From positions 1 to 64,000 of the forward strand of contig JBNAVK010000002.1 of the NCBI GenBank assembly GCA_049700435.1: a stretch of 64,000 nucleotides of DNA. The letters run 5' to 3'. The translations under genes were made by a program, and so were the position numbers. Of the stretch, positions 16,137 to 25,512 are shown one piece after another. How positions within the stretch are numbered: position 1 is the stretch's first letter; each line of letters opens with the position of its first letter. Under the pieces are notes generated by a model. The model was not told the DNA's origin. It saw only the letters and a list, made by a program, of their open reading frames with translations, and made no database searches. Source of the stretch: JAVZLH01 sp049700435. Its GTDB lineage: Archaea > Thermoproteota > Bathyarchaeia > Bathyarchaeales > Bathycorpusculaceae.

Positions 16137-16577
16137 TTAACATTGGAATTGGGCTAGGTTTTTCTGTCCTTTTGCGGTTATGTGGATTACTTTGACGCCT
16201 TTCCTTTCCAAATGTGCAGAGATGAACCGTCTATGACAGTATTTTGGGTTTGGCTCCATGCACATTATGCAAGTTCTCTTTTGAGCGGCTGTTGCCAGCA
16301 ACTTCTGGATTCCTTCCCTGAACATTTTTGTTCGCATGTGCGCCTTATATCCGCCCCTTCGATAGCCCCCAAGCTCTTTCCCCAACCAAACGTATTTTAT
16401 GCCGTGTTCTGGAAGCCACCTTTCCATCTGCTCCTTTTTAAAGTGTTCAACTTTTGACGTTGGAAAACTGCGGACGTCGACAAGAACTTGAATTCCATGC
16501 TCATTTAGCAACTCTAAGAACTTGTCCTTCGGATGGTTGCTGTGTCCAATAGTCCATACTTCACACAAAATCGTCAC
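16137..16577 (-). CDS. DUF488 family protein
   Basis: The 146-residue protein shows the DUF488 features WTIGHSNHPKDKFLELL at the N-terminus, LVDVRSFPTSK near residue 32, WLGKELGG near 63, and the cysteine-containing CIMCMEPNPKYCHRR near 103. The family is widespread in bacteria and archaea and lacks a proven function. It is the last gene of a short minus-strand run behind glyA, with only 17 bp between them. Confidence 0.8.
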   Translation of the reverse strand: MTILCEVWTIGHSNHPKDKFLELLNEHGIQVLVDVRSFPTSKVEHFKKEQMERWLPEHGIKYVWLGKELGGYRRGGYKAHMRTKMFREGIQKLLATAAQKRTCIMCMEPNPKYCHRRFISAHLERKGVKVIHITAKGQKNLAQFQC

Positions 16578-16594
16578 TGAAGTCTCAACTGTTT

Positions 16595-17932
16595 TTAACG
16601 AATCTTTATGTATTCGTACGCTTCAGTTGCGTTTTCAAAACAATAATGAACTTTCTGGTAGTCTCTTCTAAATTCTGCCACGTCCACTTTCACTTTTTCT
16701 GGTGGTTCTCTGTCTATTACCACACGCTTTATTAACTCAGCTATTTCCGCCATTTCAGACTCTTTCATTCCAAGCCTTGTAACCTCTGAAACACCTAACC
16801 TTATTCCGCCTGGGTGTTGGAAATGTCTCCCTTCTTTAATGTCCCATGGCAGTAGGTTTCTGTTAATTATTATGTTCGCTTTTTCCAAAGTCTCTTCAAT
16901 CGTTCCGCCGTCGCCCTGCTTTGTTATATCTATCAAAATCACATGTGATTGAGTGAAGCCCTTATGCTCTGCCAAAACGTTAAAGCCTCTCTCGTAAAGG
17001 GCTTGCGCCAAAGCCTTAGCGTTCTTCACCACCTGACTTGCGTATTCCCTTCCAAACTCGAGCATTTCAGCACATGCAATTGTAACACCAGCCACAGCAT
17101 GCAAATGATGATTACTCACCATTCCAGGGAAAGTGGCGCGCTTTATCTTGTCTGCGTATTTATCCCATGACAGAACCCCGCCGTGCTGAGGACCAAAGAA
17201 TGTTTTGTGGGTGCTCATGCTTACAACATCTGCGCCTTCTCTAAGAGGGTCTTGAAACTGTTTTCCAGCAATCAACCCTGCCACGTGGGCCGCGTCATAC
17301 CCAACTGTGCCGCCAACTGACCGTACAGTGTCTGCTAATTCCTTGATTGGATGTGGAAATGGGAAGACGCTGGCGCCGAACATGACAAGTTTTGGTGATC
17401 TCCCCTCTGCCGCAAGTTTCTCAATTCGCTGTTTCGCCTTATCCACATCTATGTTTAGTTCCTTATAGTCTAAGGGTAGATATTCAACAGCTAAGCCGTG
17501 AACAGCCCCTGCTGTGCCGCCGAGCTCCTTTTTGCCCATTGTGATGTGACCTCCGCATGGAATTGACAGTGCCATCATGGTGTCGCCTGGCTCTGTGAAG
17601 GCCGTGTAGACAACTAGGTTTGCCACAACTCCTGAAATTGGTCTGACATCGACAAATTCTGCGGAGAACAGTTTTTTCATTAATTCAATGCATTTGAACT
17701 CAACTTGGTCTATGTAGCGACAACCAGCGTAAACGCGTTCCCCAGGCCAACCTTCAGCATAGCGATTTCCGAAATCTGTTGTTAGGGCTTCGCGAACCGC
17801 TGGGCTTGGGATGTTCTCGCTTGCTATGAGGGGAATGCTCTCACGGAACCATTTGTGATGTTGCTCCAAAAGGCTCAGTACATGGTTATATTCTTCTCGA
17901 GGAGTTGCCATAACAAGGGCACCTTTTGCCAC
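16595..17932 (-). CDS. glyA: serine hydroxymethyltransferase
   Basis: GlyA interconverts serine and glycine using a pterin one-carbon carrier and PLP. The 445-residue protein carries SENIPSPAVREAL near the N-terminus, YAEGWPGERVYAGC, YDAAHVAGLIAGKQFQDP (PLP-binding Asp) and MSTHKTFFGPQHGG with the Schiff-base Lys near residue 243. Length and motifs are normal for archaeal SHMT. The carrier is likely tetrahydromethanopterin or tetrahydrofolate; the sequence does not decide which. Confidence 0.95.
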   Translation of the reverse strand: MAKGALVMATPREEYNHVLSLLEQHHKWFRESIPLIASENIPSPAVREALTTDFGNRYAEGWPGERVYAGCRYIDQVEFKCIELMKKLFSAEFVDVRPISGVVANLVVYTAFTEPGDTMMALSIPCGGHITMGKKELGGTAGAVHGLAVEYLPLDYKELNIDVDKAKQRIEKLAAEGRSPKLVMFGASVFPFPHPIKELADTVRSVGGTVGYDAAHVAGLIAGKQFQDPLREGADVVSMSTHKTFFGPQHGGVLSWDKYADKIKRATFPGMVSNHHLHAVAGVTIACAEMLEFGREYASQVVKNAKALAQALYERGFNVLAEHKGFTQSHVILIDITKQGDGGTIEETLEKANIIINRNLLPWDIKEGRHFQHPGGIRLGVSEVTRLGMKESEMAEIAELIKRVVIDREPPEKVKVDVAEFRRDYQKVHYCFENATEAYEYIKIR

Positions 17933-18038
17933 ACATTATCCTTTGCTCCAGAATAAAAAGTATTTGAAATGGCGCAACATTAATAATGAAGGAAACAATT
18001 ATAAATTTACCGCTACCAACCATGGAAGAGGCTGGAAA

Positions 18039-18209
18039 ATGAGTAAGAAGAGGAAAAAGGAGTCGGCGCCGATGCCCGCGGCAAGCGCTGGCTTACTGAG
18101 GTTCTTTGAAGAGGAAACGGAAGGCGTCAAAGTCAGACCTGAGATTCTTGTTGGTTTATCAATAGCACTAATTGTTGTATGCGCCCTAGCCAAGCTATTC
18201 TTTGGATGA
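18039..18209 (+). CDS. Sec61-beta / SecG subunit of protein translocase
   Basis: A 56-residue protein with a basic N-terminus (MSKKRKKES), the conserved AGLLRFFEEETEGVKVRPE segment and one C-terminal membrane helix (LVGLSIALIVVCALAKLFF). This is the standard archaeal Sec61-beta layout; it associates with SecY and SecE in the membrane. The ATG at 18039 is preferred over the longer open frame from 17943 because it matches the family length. It lies between glyA and a convergent small gene. Confidence 0.93.
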   Translation: MSKKRKKESAPMPAASAGLLRFFEEETEGVKVRPEILVGLSIALIVVCALAKLFFG

Positions 18210-18211
18210 TT

Positions 18212-18496
18212 TTAGCGGCGTGGCGTATGCAAAACTTCTATGCGTTGTACAGAGTTGAGGTGAATGAAAATTTCGCTTCTTTCTTCTCTGCTTACAACCT
18301 GCGGTACAGGCTGAGCGATTGTTGCCCGCAAAGTAATTAACTCGGCGTCTGAGAGCCATATTCCCGCTGGTTCACGTGTTATGGCTGCGAGCGTCCCCTC
18401 AAAGCCATAAGAAGGTTCCAGAATCACACGTATCTTTTTTCCATAATTCTTCTCAAGCATGTGGAATATGGTTAGAGGTATCTCTTGCTCTGGCAT
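18212..18496 (-). CDS. small protein, possibly Sm-like fold
   Basis: About 94 residues from the ATG at 18496. The order of short beta strands (KIRVILEPSYGFEGTLAAIT, then GIWLSDAEL, then RSEIFIHLNSVQRIEVL) with a starting helix resembles an Sm/Lsm barrel, where the fourth and fifth strands end in a hydrophobic segment. I cannot name a family with certainty. RNA binding is a guess from the fold. It converges on Sec61-beta with 2 bp between the stops. Confidence 0.55.
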   Translation of the reverse strand: MPEQEIPLTIFHMLEKNYGKKIRVILEPSYGFEGTLAAITREPAGIWLSDAELITLRATIAQPVPQVVSREERSEIFIHLNSVQRIEVLHTPRR

Positions 18497-18750
18497 TAAG
18501 TTTCGCAAAACATCTAATTGGAAGTTGGTAAATAAAACAGTTACCCTTCGCTGTTCTGCATACCTCTATCAACGCAAATGGTAATTGCATAGGTGTTTTC
18601 CTAGTTGTTTTTGACTTTTTCATTTAAAATTCACGCTCAGCCCGCAATACAATTTATTTTGGACATGTTTTAACCTCCATAGGTAATCTTTTCACGGAGG
18701 GTTGCGACATTTTTTAATATGCCTACTTCCTCTTAGAATCCGCATTCAGG

Positions 18751-20586
18751 ATGGTAAACATGGCTTCCACTGGCAAGTCAGATTTAGAATCGTCTATAGA
18801 GAAAGCAGTTAAACACTATTCCTCGCTGTTTTTGCTTCCTTCGCTTAGAAAGGCGGTTATTCTTCTTGCGTTGTTATGTGTAAGCATTGGATTGCTTTCA
18901 ACGGTTGCGCTTTTTAATCGAATTGAAGGGTTTGTTAATGGCTTGATTTTGGGAGTTTCCCTTTTTTCCATTAGCTTAATAACGGATTATTTCACCGCAA
19001 AAATTCTCCTGCGGCGAAATCCTATTTATGACTTTAGAAGAACCGTTGCAGTTTCCCTTTTTTGCTGGTTTTTCTGGCTAATTTTTATTGTAGTTGGTGT
19101 TTTCTGTGGTTCCGTGTTTGGTGCACAGTTGTGGCTGATTAAACTCTGCTTTTTCGGGTTTTATGTCGTCTTAATTTTCCGTTTGATAGTTGTAAACGCA
19201 ACTTTGCCAGCTGGTTATACACAGCGCCTCGTCGTCTCTCTTCTTTCTCCATACCTTTGTATTGTTCCGTTCGTGGTGTTGTGGATGGATGGTGGCTGCA
19301 TCACAGTTTTTTGGGTTTTACCGTTTCTCGTCCTGTCACCAATAATCAGTGCGTCTATAGTTTACGTGTTCCTTTCTCTGATAAACAGCGTAGGCAAGCA
19401 AATGTTAGATGTTCCTTCAATAACTTTTTTCAAGGCCTTTCTACTGAATTGGGTGGCGGATTTGAATGCCCCTTTTGAAAACTTACTTGAAAGGCTAAGC
19501 GAAGAGCAAGACATAAGCGTATCCATAATAAAATTTGATTCTTCAAAACCTAAAGCCGCCATAATAGTCCCCATGGTTCACCCAGGTCCTTTCAAAAACA
19601 TTGGCAGCAGTCTTCTCCCATCCATGTTGAAGGATGCATTCGAAAAAAACTTTGGTGGTGTTGCGTGCGTTCCCCTAGGTTTGCTTGGGCACGAGCTTGA
19701 TTTGGCTTCGCAACCTCAGAACCAAAAGATAATCCGCGAAGTTGTGGAGTCTGCGAGTTTTAAGACAAAAGAAGTGGAAGCAACACCTTTCGTTAAGGTT
19801 AGCGACGGCTTTGCAACTGCGTGCTGTCAAATTTTCGGCAAAACAGCGCTCCTCTCTTTTACCCTTGCGCCAAAAACCACAGAAGACTTACCGCAAGAAC
19901 TGGGACAGTTCATGCGCCAAGAAGCTGAAAAACATGGTCTTTCATGCGTTGTTGTTAACGCCCACAACAGTATTGATGGTGCAGTGAATATGCAGGAGGC
20001 TTTAGGCAGATTAGAGGATGTTGGTGCAAAATGTTTGGAAAAGGCGGTTTCTTTAAAGCGTTCACCCGTCAAAGTTGGGGCTGCAACAGTAATTCCTAAC
20101 GAGTTCAGCCTAAAAGACGGTATGGGTCCAGGTGGCATAACAGCAATCGTAACAGAAGTTGAAGGAACAAAGACAGTTTACGTTGTTATTGATGGTAACA
20201 ACATGCAGTCGGGGCTTCGGGAAAAAATTCTGTTAGCGCTTCACTCTATTGGTTTTGATGAAGGAGAAATCTTAACAACGGACACGCATGCTGTAAGTGC
20301 TATTGTGTTAAAGGGTCGCGGATACAATCCAGTAGGCGAAGTAATGGACCATGAAAAATTAATTGGTTACATTAAAGAGGCGTCTCTTTTAGCTGTGGAA
20401 AATTTAGAAGAGTGTAGGACTGGAAGTGGCTTCATAACTGTTGAAAATGTAAAGGTTATTGGAAAATCAAAACTTGAGTCATTGGTTCTGATGCTGGATA
20501 AGTCTTTTAAAAAAGCGAAAAGGATGAGTGTCCCGATTTTTGCTTTCGGCGGCTTTCTTTTTATGTTAATTTTAGCGGTATTTTAA
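18751..20586 (+). CDS. DUF2070 family membrane protein
   Basis: The 611-residue protein has about six to seven membrane helices in the first 220 residues, a large soluble domain (about 230-585) and a final membrane helix (VPIFAFGGFLFMLILAVF). The soluble domain holds PMVHPGPFKNIGSSLLP, VVNAHNSIDG and DGNNMQSGLREKIL, the conserved DUF2070 segments. The His, Asp and Asn residues in these suggest a metal-dependent enzyme facing the cytoplasm, but no activity is known. Archaea-specific family. GTG or ATG near 18751-18760 may start it. Confidence 0.85.
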   Translation: MVNMASTGKSDLESSIEKAVKHYSSLFLLPSLRKAVILLALLCVSIGLLSTVALFNRIEGFVNGLILGVSLFSISLITDYFTAKILLRRNPIYDFRRTVAVSLFCWFFWLIFIVVGVFCGSVFGAQLWLIKLCFFGFYVVLIFRLIVVNATLPAGYTQRLVVSLLSPYLCIVPFVVLWMDGGCITVFWVLPFLVLSPIISASIVYVFLSLINSVGKQMLDVPSITFFKAFLLNWVADLNAPFENLLERLSEEQDISVSIIKFDSSKPKAAIIVPMVHPGPFKNIGSSLLPSMLKDAFEKNFGGVACVPLGLLGHELDLASQPQNQKIIREVVESASFKTKEVEATPFVKVSDGFATACCQIFGKTALLSFTLAPKTTEDLPQELGQFMRQEAEKHGLSCVVVNAHNSIDGAVNMQEALGRLEDVGAKCLEKAVSLKRSPVKVGAATVIPNEFSLKDGMGPGGITAIVTEVEGTKTVYVVIDGNNMQSGLREKILLALHSIGFDEGEILTTDTHAVSAIVLKGRGYNPVGEVMDHEKLIGYIKEASLLAVENLEECRTGSGFITVENVKVIGKSKLESLVLMLDKSFKKAKRMSVPIFAFGGFLFMLILAVF

Positions 20587-20641
20587 GTCAACACTAATAA
20601 AGGTTGAGCTACTCAACTTTCTACTTCTAATGGAAGTGAAA

Positions 20642-21202
20642 ATGGTGCTCAGAGAAATCCGAATACACGGTCGCGGTGGACAAGGAAGCGTAACCGCCGC
20701 GCAGATTTTGGCGCACGCTGCTTTTATTGAGGGCAAGTGGGTTCAAGCTTTTCCGTACTTTGGAGCTGAACGCCGAGGAGCACCAGTCAAAGCCTTCGCG
20801 AGGATAAGTGACAAGCCTATTTTTGTGCACAGCCAAATCTATCATCCAGATTACGTGATAGTTCTTGACCCAGTTATCTACAAGGTCGTTGATGTTACTG
20901 AGGGTTTAAAGAAGGATGGAATAATTTTGATAAACACCACAAAGAAGCCAGCGGAGATAGATCTAAAAGGTTGCAGAGTTGCCACAGTTGACGCAACCGG
21001 GATAGCGCTTGAATTAAACCTCGTTGTTGCAGGCGCGCCAATTGTCAGCACATCAATTTTGGGAGCTTTTGCTAAGGTAACTGGAGAAATTAAGTTGGAA
21101 AGCGTTTTAAAAGCCATAAAAGAAACTTGGACTGGAAGTGCTGGCGAGAAAAACGCGAGGGCAGCTGAACTGGCTTATGAAAGGATGGTAAAGGGATGGT
21201 AA
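20642..21202 (+). CDS. porG: pyruvate/2-oxoacid:ferredoxin oxidoreductase, gamma subunit
   Basis: The gamma subunit of the four-subunit enzyme that oxidises pyruvate (or a related 2-oxoacid) to acyl-CoA, reducing ferredoxin. IRIHGRGGQGSVTAAQIL at the N-terminus is diagnostic, with PYFGAERRGAPVKAFARIS near residue 34. The ATG at 20642 follows GGAAG; 20630 is an in-frame alternative. It opens a tight porGDAB operon whose genes overlap or touch. Confidence 0.93.
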   Translation: MVLREIRIHGRGGQGSVTAAQILAHAAFIEGKWVQAFPYFGAERRGAPVKAFARISDKPIFVHSQIYHPDYVIVLDPVIYKVVDVTEGLKKDGIILINTTKKPAEIDLKGCRVATVDATGIALELNLVVAGAPIVSTSILGAFAKVTGEIKLESVLKAIKETWTGSAGEKNARAAELAYERMVKGW

Positions 21203-21492
21203 TCTCGGCGAATGTAACCCAAAAATCTAGAAAGGAAACGCCGTTGACGCCTCTTTCAACTCCAACATACGGCAGCATGGGTAAAACGGGTTTTTGGAGA
21301 ACCTTCCGACCAGAAATTGATTACTCCAAATGTACAAAATGCACGCTTTGTTGGGTTTATTGCCCTGACGCGGCTATAGAACGCCAGCAAGACGACTCGC
21401 CCAAAATAGATTATGACTACTGCAAGGGCTGCGGAATTTGTGCCAACGAATGCCCAGTTAAGGCGATAATAATGAAACGGGAGGAAGAGTAA
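21196..21492 (+). CDS. porD: pyruvate/2-oxoacid:ferredoxin oxidoreductase, delta subunit (2x[4Fe-4S])
   Basis: A 98-residue ferredoxin-like subunit. Two full [4Fe-4S] motifs are present: CTKCTLCWVYCPD and CKGCGICANECPV, so it can carry electrons from the catalytic subunits to external ferredoxin. It overlaps porG by 7 bp, and its stop overlaps the porA start (TAATG). Confidence 0.95.
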   Translation: MVISANVTQKSRKETPLTPLSTPTYGSMGKTGFWRTFRPEIDYSKCTKCTLCWVYCPDAAIERQQDDSPKIDYDYCKGCGICANECPVKAIIMKREEE

Positions 21493-22670
21493 TGGCGCAG
21501 ACTCTTGTTGATACAGCAAATCACATAGCTGGATACGCTGCAAAGGCAGCTAGAGTTAAGGTTATTGCAGCCTACCCCATAACGCCTCAAACAACAATTG
21601 TTGAAAAAATAGCTGATTTCATTGAAGACGGCGAGTTGGACGCTGAATACATTTGCGTGGAATCCGAGCATAGCGCCATGGTCGCTTGCATAGGTGCCGC
21701 AGCGGCAGGAGTTAGAACCTTCACTGCAACTTCAGCCCACGGTTTGGCTCTTATGCACGAAGCCTTACATTGGGCTTCTGGCTCGCGCTTGCCAATAGTG
21801 ATGGCTGTCGTCAACAGAGCAATGGGAGCGCCATGGAGCATATGGCCAGACCTCAGCGACTCCCTTTCCCAAAGAGACACGGGGTGGATTCAGTTTTACT
21901 GCGCTGACAACCAAGAAGTGTTTGACACAATAATTCAAGCCTACAAGCTTTGTGAAGATGAAAAAGTTTTTCTGCCAGCCATGGTTTGCCTTGAGGGCTT
22001 CATTCTTTCGCATACATATTCTCCTGTGAAAATTCCAGATCAGAGGGAGATTGACGATTTTCTGCCTCCCTACAAGTCCGGGTGGATTTTAGACGTTAAC
22101 CGTCCCTTGTCTCATGCAAACCTTGTTTCTCCCGAGTATTACATGGAGTTTCGCTGTATGATTCAAGAAGCCATGGAAAAAGCGAAGGTGCTTATCCCAA
22201 AGATTGACAAGGAATATGGTAGCCGTTTTGGCTTTGAGTATGGAGGCTTGGTTGAAAAGTACAAGTGTGAAGACGCCGACTTGCTGCTCGTTACTATTGG
22301 AACTATGGCTGGCGACGCAAAAATGGCTGTGGACAAAATGCGGAAAGAGGGATTGAAAGCTGGACTAGCGAGAATCCGGGTTTTCCGCCCATTTCCAGCC
22401 GAAGAAATAAGAAAACTTGCCGAGCACGCACAAATGCTTGTAACAATTGACCGTCACATATCCTTCGGAGCTGAGGGCTTCCTCGCCGCAGAGACCAAAG
22501 CCTCACTTTTCTCTAAGGAAAGCCGTCCGTTGTTCGCAAGTTTTATCGCTGGTTTAGGCGGTAGAGACGTAACTTTTGAAACCATTGAAAAAATCGCTAG
22601 AAAATCAGCAAAGTGGATGCATGCGGGAAAGGTAGAAAAAGAAACTTCATGGGTTGATTTGAGAAGGTGA
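21492..22670 (+). CDS. porA: pyruvate/2-oxoacid:ferredoxin oxidoreductase, alpha subunit
   Basis: The 392-residue subunit includes the pyrimidine-binding TPP domain (AYPITPQTTIVEKIAD, CVESEHSAMVACIGAAAAG with the catalytic Glu) and the C-terminal transketolase-like part (ITVDR/VTIDRHISFGAEG). Motifs match pyruvate-type rather than 2-oxoglutarate-type enzymes, though substrate range cannot be fixed from sequence alone. SD-like GAGGAAGAG precedes the start. Operon member. Confidence 0.94.
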   Translation: MAQTLVDTANHIAGYAAKAARVKVIAAYPITPQTTIVEKIADFIEDGELDAEYICVESEHSAMVACIGAAAAGVRTFTATSAHGLALMHEALHWASGSRLPIVMAVVNRAMGAPWSIWPDLSDSLSQRDTGWIQFYCADNQEVFDTIIQAYKLCEDEKVFLPAMVCLEGFILSHTYSPVKIPDQREIDDFLPPYKSGWILDVNRPLSHANLVSPEYYMEFRCMIQEAMEKAKVLIPKIDKEYGSRFGFEYGGLVEKYKCEDADLLLVTIGTMAGDAKMAVDKMRKEGLKAGLARIRVFRPFPAEEIRKLAEHAQMLVTIDRHISFGAEGFLAAETKASLFSKESRPLFASFIAGLGGRDVTFETIEKIARKSAKWMHAGKVEKETSWVDLRR

Positions 22671-23569
22671 GGAAAATGGTGACAGTAAAAGAGCTTCCTA
22701 GAGATGAATACTTGCTTAAGGGACACGCAGCATGCGCTGGTTGCGGTCCATCCATTGCCTTAAGATTACTTTTCAAGGCCTTAGGGAACAAAATTGTTTT
22801 AGTTGTGCCAGCATGTTGCACGACAGTCATTCAAGGGCCATATCCCTACACCTCAGTTGCTGTTCCCCTTCAAAATATACTGTTTGAGTCTACTGCTGCG
22901 GCTGCTTCTGGAATAGTTGCTGCACTGCGTAAAAGGGAAATGCATGATATAACTGTTGTTGGGTGGGCTGGAGACGGCGGAACAGTTGACATCGGCATCC
23001 AAGCTTTGTCCGGGGCGGCTGAGAGGGAAACAGACTTCATCTACGTATGTTATGATAATGAAGCCTACGGGAACACTGGGATGCAGAGAAGCGGAGCGAC
23101 GCCATATGGTGCTTGGACGACAACCACGCCATTAGGTAAAAAGGAACGCAAAAAGAACATGCCCCTAATTATGGCAGCCCATAAAATACCATATGTTGCA
23201 ACCGCGTGCCCATCATACCCCACAGATTTGGTTAACAAGCTGAGGAAAGCCAAGGAAATAAGAGGAACAAAGTACATCCACATATTGGCGCCTTGTCCAA
23301 CTGGTTGGCGTTATGACCCAAGCAAAACAGTTGAAGTTGGGCGGCTTGCTGTGCAGACTGGCTTGTGGGCTCTTTACGAGATTGAGTACGGAAAGTTTAG
23401 GCTTAATCCTCCAAGCGACCGACTGCTTGATAAGGCAAAGCGTAAACCTGTTGAAGATTACTTTGCGCTGCAAGGTAGATTTAGGGGCTTAACCAAGGAA
23501 GATATTGGGCAGATTCAGCAGTGGCTGGATGAAGACTGGGAAACGTATCGAAAGCTTGCTTCAAACTAG
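22667..23569 (+). CDS. porB: pyruvate/2-oxoacid:ferredoxin oxidoreductase, beta subunit
   Basis: The 300-residue TPP-binding subunit shows the [4Fe-4S] cysteine motif GHAACAGCGPSIALR, the TPP/Mg site GWAGDGGTVDIG...YDNEAYGNTGMQ and further conserved cysteines (PACCTT, ILAPCPTGW). The GTG at 22667 overlaps the porA stop; ATG at 22676 is an alternative. It closes the operon, giving the typical archaeal order gamma-delta-alpha-beta. Confidence 0.94.
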   Translation: MRKMVTVKELPRDEYLLKGHAACAGCGPSIALRLLFKALGNKIVLVVPACCTTVIQGPYPYTSVAVPLQNILFESTAAAASGIVAALRKREMHDITVVGWAGDGGTVDIGIQALSGAAERETDFIYVCYDNEAYGNTGMQRSGATPYGAWTTTTPLGKKERKKNMPLIMAAHKIPYVATACPSYPTDLVNKLRKAKEIRGTKYIHILAPCPTGWRYDPSKTVEVGRLAVQTGLWALYEIEYGKFRLNPPSDRLLDKAKRKPVEDYFALQGRFRGLTKEDIGQIQQWLDEDWETYRKLASN

Positions 23570-23589
23570 TGGCAAGAAGTGCGTCTGAT

Positions 23590-23654
23590 TAGGCACTGCA
23601 CGGAAAAATATAAGAAGCTAAAAACAGATGATATAGTCTGCTTAGCAGTGCCTA
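23590..23654. repeat. 10-bp inverted repeat around albA promoter
   Basis: TAGGCACTGC (23590-23599) and GCAGTGCCTA (23645-23654) form a perfect 10-bp inverted repeat whose arms are 55 bp apart start to start. The TATA-like AAAAATATAAG (about 23604-23614) lies between them. It could be a pair of operator sites or an RNA stem in the leader of the Alba gene. Confidence 0.45.
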
Positions 23655-23688
23655 TCTGTTGTTTAATCAAAGGAAAAGGAGGTAGAAC

Positions 23689-24018
23689 ATGACAGAAGAG
23701 AAACAGAAAAAGGAAAGACCAGCCAAAAACGCGCAGAAAACTCCCGCCAACGAAACAACAGTGCTTGTCGGCAAAAAGCCAGTGATGAACTACGTAGTTG
23801 CCTGCCTAACATTCTTCAATTCTGGGGCAAAAAAGGTTGTTGTCAAAGCAAGGGGGCGGGCAATCAGCAGAGCCGTTGACACAGTTGAACTTTTAAGAAG
23901 AGCTTTTCTAAAAGACCTGCAACTGCAAGGAATCAGCATCTGCACAGAGGAAGTCACCAGAGGCGAAGGACAAAAAGCGAATGTTTCAGCAATTGAGATA
24001 ACCTTAACAAGACCATAG
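23689..24018 (+). CDS. albA: Alba chromatin protein
   Basis: Alba is an abundant archaeal nucleoid protein that binds DNA and RNA as a dimer. After a Lys-rich, disordered N-terminus (about 22 residues) the Alba fold follows: VLVGKKPVMNYVVACLTFF, then VVVKARGRAISRAVDTVELL and ISICTEEVTRG. The Lys in GKKPVMNY corresponds to the regulated lysine of Sulfolobus Alba. A strong AAGGAGG ribosome site lies 7 nt before the ATG, consistent with high expression. Confidence 0.96.
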   Translation: MTEEKQKKERPAKNAQKTPANETTVLVGKKPVMNYVVACLTFFNSGAKKVVVKARGRAISRAVDTVELLRRAFLKDLQLQGISICTEEVTRGEGQKANVSAIEITLTRP

Positions 24019-24105
24019 CGCCACTCTCACAACTTTATTCGCAAGTCGGCGTTAAGTGGTTTATCTTTGATTATTGAAGTTTTTCCGTGGGAAATGAGAT
24101 CTAAG

Positions 24106-24115
24106 TATATATAAA
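24106..24115 (+). promoter_or_regulatory. TATA box of class III aminotransferase gene
   Basis: TATATATAAA at 24106-24115 lies about 42 bp upstream of the ATG at 24157, in an otherwise mixed-composition spacer. It is a strong archaeal TATA candidate. Confidence 0.55.
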
Positions 24116-24156
24116 ACGGTTTCTTGATAATCCTTAACCCCATTAGGTGATACAAA

Positions 24157-25494
24157 ATGAGCGTATACCCAAAAATCGTGGTTACCCCACCAGGACCGAA
24201 GGCGAGAGAACTTGTCAAAAGGGACGAGAGTTTGATTTCCCCTTCTTACATAAGATTTTATCCGCTTGTAGTTGAGTCGGGAAGCGGGTGCATTGTGAGG
24301 GATGTTGATGGAAACGAATACATAGACTTTAATTCCGGACTAGCGTGTCTAAATGTTGGTCATAACCATCCAAAGGTGATTGCGGCCATAAAAAACCAGT
24401 GCGACCGCTTTTTGCATTACTCAAACACCGACTTTTACTATCGCGAAGTTGTTGACCTCGCTGAAAAACTTGTGGGAATAACCCCTGGAAAAGTGGAGAA
24501 AAAGGTTTTCTTCAGCAACAGTGGAGCTGAAGCCGTTGAGGCGGCAATTAAGCTCGCGAAGTGGCACACCCGCAAACAGCTGTTTATCAGCTTTATTAAT
24601 GCCTTTCATGGACGGACTATTGGGGCATTGTCTCTTACCGCGAGCAAGCCAGCTCAAAGGCGCTATTTCTTCCCGTTGATGCCAGGCGTAATTCACGTTC
24701 CATATGCTTATTGTTATCGTTGCCCCTTCAAATTAACTTACCCCGATTGCCACTACTGGTGTGTTGACTTCATCGACGAATTTGTTCTGCAAAGATATGC
24801 GCCCCCAGAAGACGTTGCAGCGTTATTTTTCGAGCCAATTCAAGGCGAAGGCGGATACGTTGTTCCACCACCAGAATATTTCCAGCGAATAAAGAAACTG
24901 GCTGACAAACATGGTTTTCTGCTCGTTGACGACGAAGTGCAAGCGGGTATGGGGCGAACGGGAAAATGGTTTGCGATTGAACACTGGAATGTTGAACCAG
25001 ACATTTTGTGCAGTGCAAAGGCTTTAGCCTCTGGGTTACCATTGGGTGCAACTATTGCCAAAGCAAAAATAATGGATTGGGTTGGGGGTTCCCACGCGAG
25101 CACATTTGGCGGAAACCCCTTATCATGCGCTGCAGCAAACACCGTTATCGACGTCATTAAGGAAGATAAGCTTCTTGAAAATGCAACTAAACAGGGCGCT
25201 TACATCCTTAAGAGACTTGAAGAGTTGAAGGAAGAAAGCGAAATTGTCGGCGATGTTAGAGGGAAGGGCTTAATGATAGGCATCGAAATAGTTGAGGACA
25301 AGGAAAGCAAAAAACCTGCAGCTAAAAAGGCAAACGAAATTATAATACGTTCTTGGAAGCGCGGCGTGGTCGTGATAACCTGTGGGGCTTCTACAGTAAG
25401 AATAGCGCCACCACTTAACATCACGAGACAGCTTGTTGATGCAGCGCTGGACATAATAATAGACTGTGTAAAAGAGATTGAAAAAGAAGCCTAA
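24157..25494 (+). CDS. class III PLP aminotransferase or amino-acid racemase
   Basis: The 445-residue enzyme is a fold-type I PLP protein: NSGAEAVEAAIKLAK (PLP phosphate), FHGRTIGALSLT, EPIQGEGGYVVPP, DDEVQAGMGRTG and SAKALASGLPLGA with the Schiff-base Lys. It is close to 4-aminobutyrate/acetylornithine aminotransferases. Archaeal relatives of this length from Thermococcales have turned out to be amino-acid racemases or ornithine aminotransferases, so the exact reaction is open. No arginine or lysine biosynthesis genes flank it. A cysteine-rich insert (CYRCPF...CHYWC) about residue 188 is typical of the archaeal subgroup. Confidence 0.85.
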   Translation: MSVYPKIVVTPPGPKARELVKRDESLISPSYIRFYPLVVESGSGCIVRDVDGNEYIDFNSGLACLNVGHNHPKVIAAIKNQCDRFLHYSNTDFYYREVVDLAEKLVGITPGKVEKKVFFSNSGAEAVEAAIKLAKWHTRKQLFISFINAFHGRTIGALSLTASKPAQRRYFFPLMPGVIHVPYAYCYRCPFKLTYPDCHYWCVDFIDEFVLQRYAPPEDVAALFFEPIQGEGGYVVPPPEYFQRIKKLADKHGFLLVDDEVQAGMGRTGKWFAIEHWNVEPDILCSAKALASGLPLGATIAKAKIMDWVGGSHASTFGGNPLSCAAANTVIDVIKEDKLLENATKQGAYILKRLEELKEESEIVGDVRGKGLMIGIEIVEDKESKKPAAKKANEIIIRSWKRGVVVITCGASTVRIAPPLNITRQLVDAALDIIIDCVKEIEKEA

Positions 25495-25512
25495 AATGAA
25501 AGTGCCCCTTAT

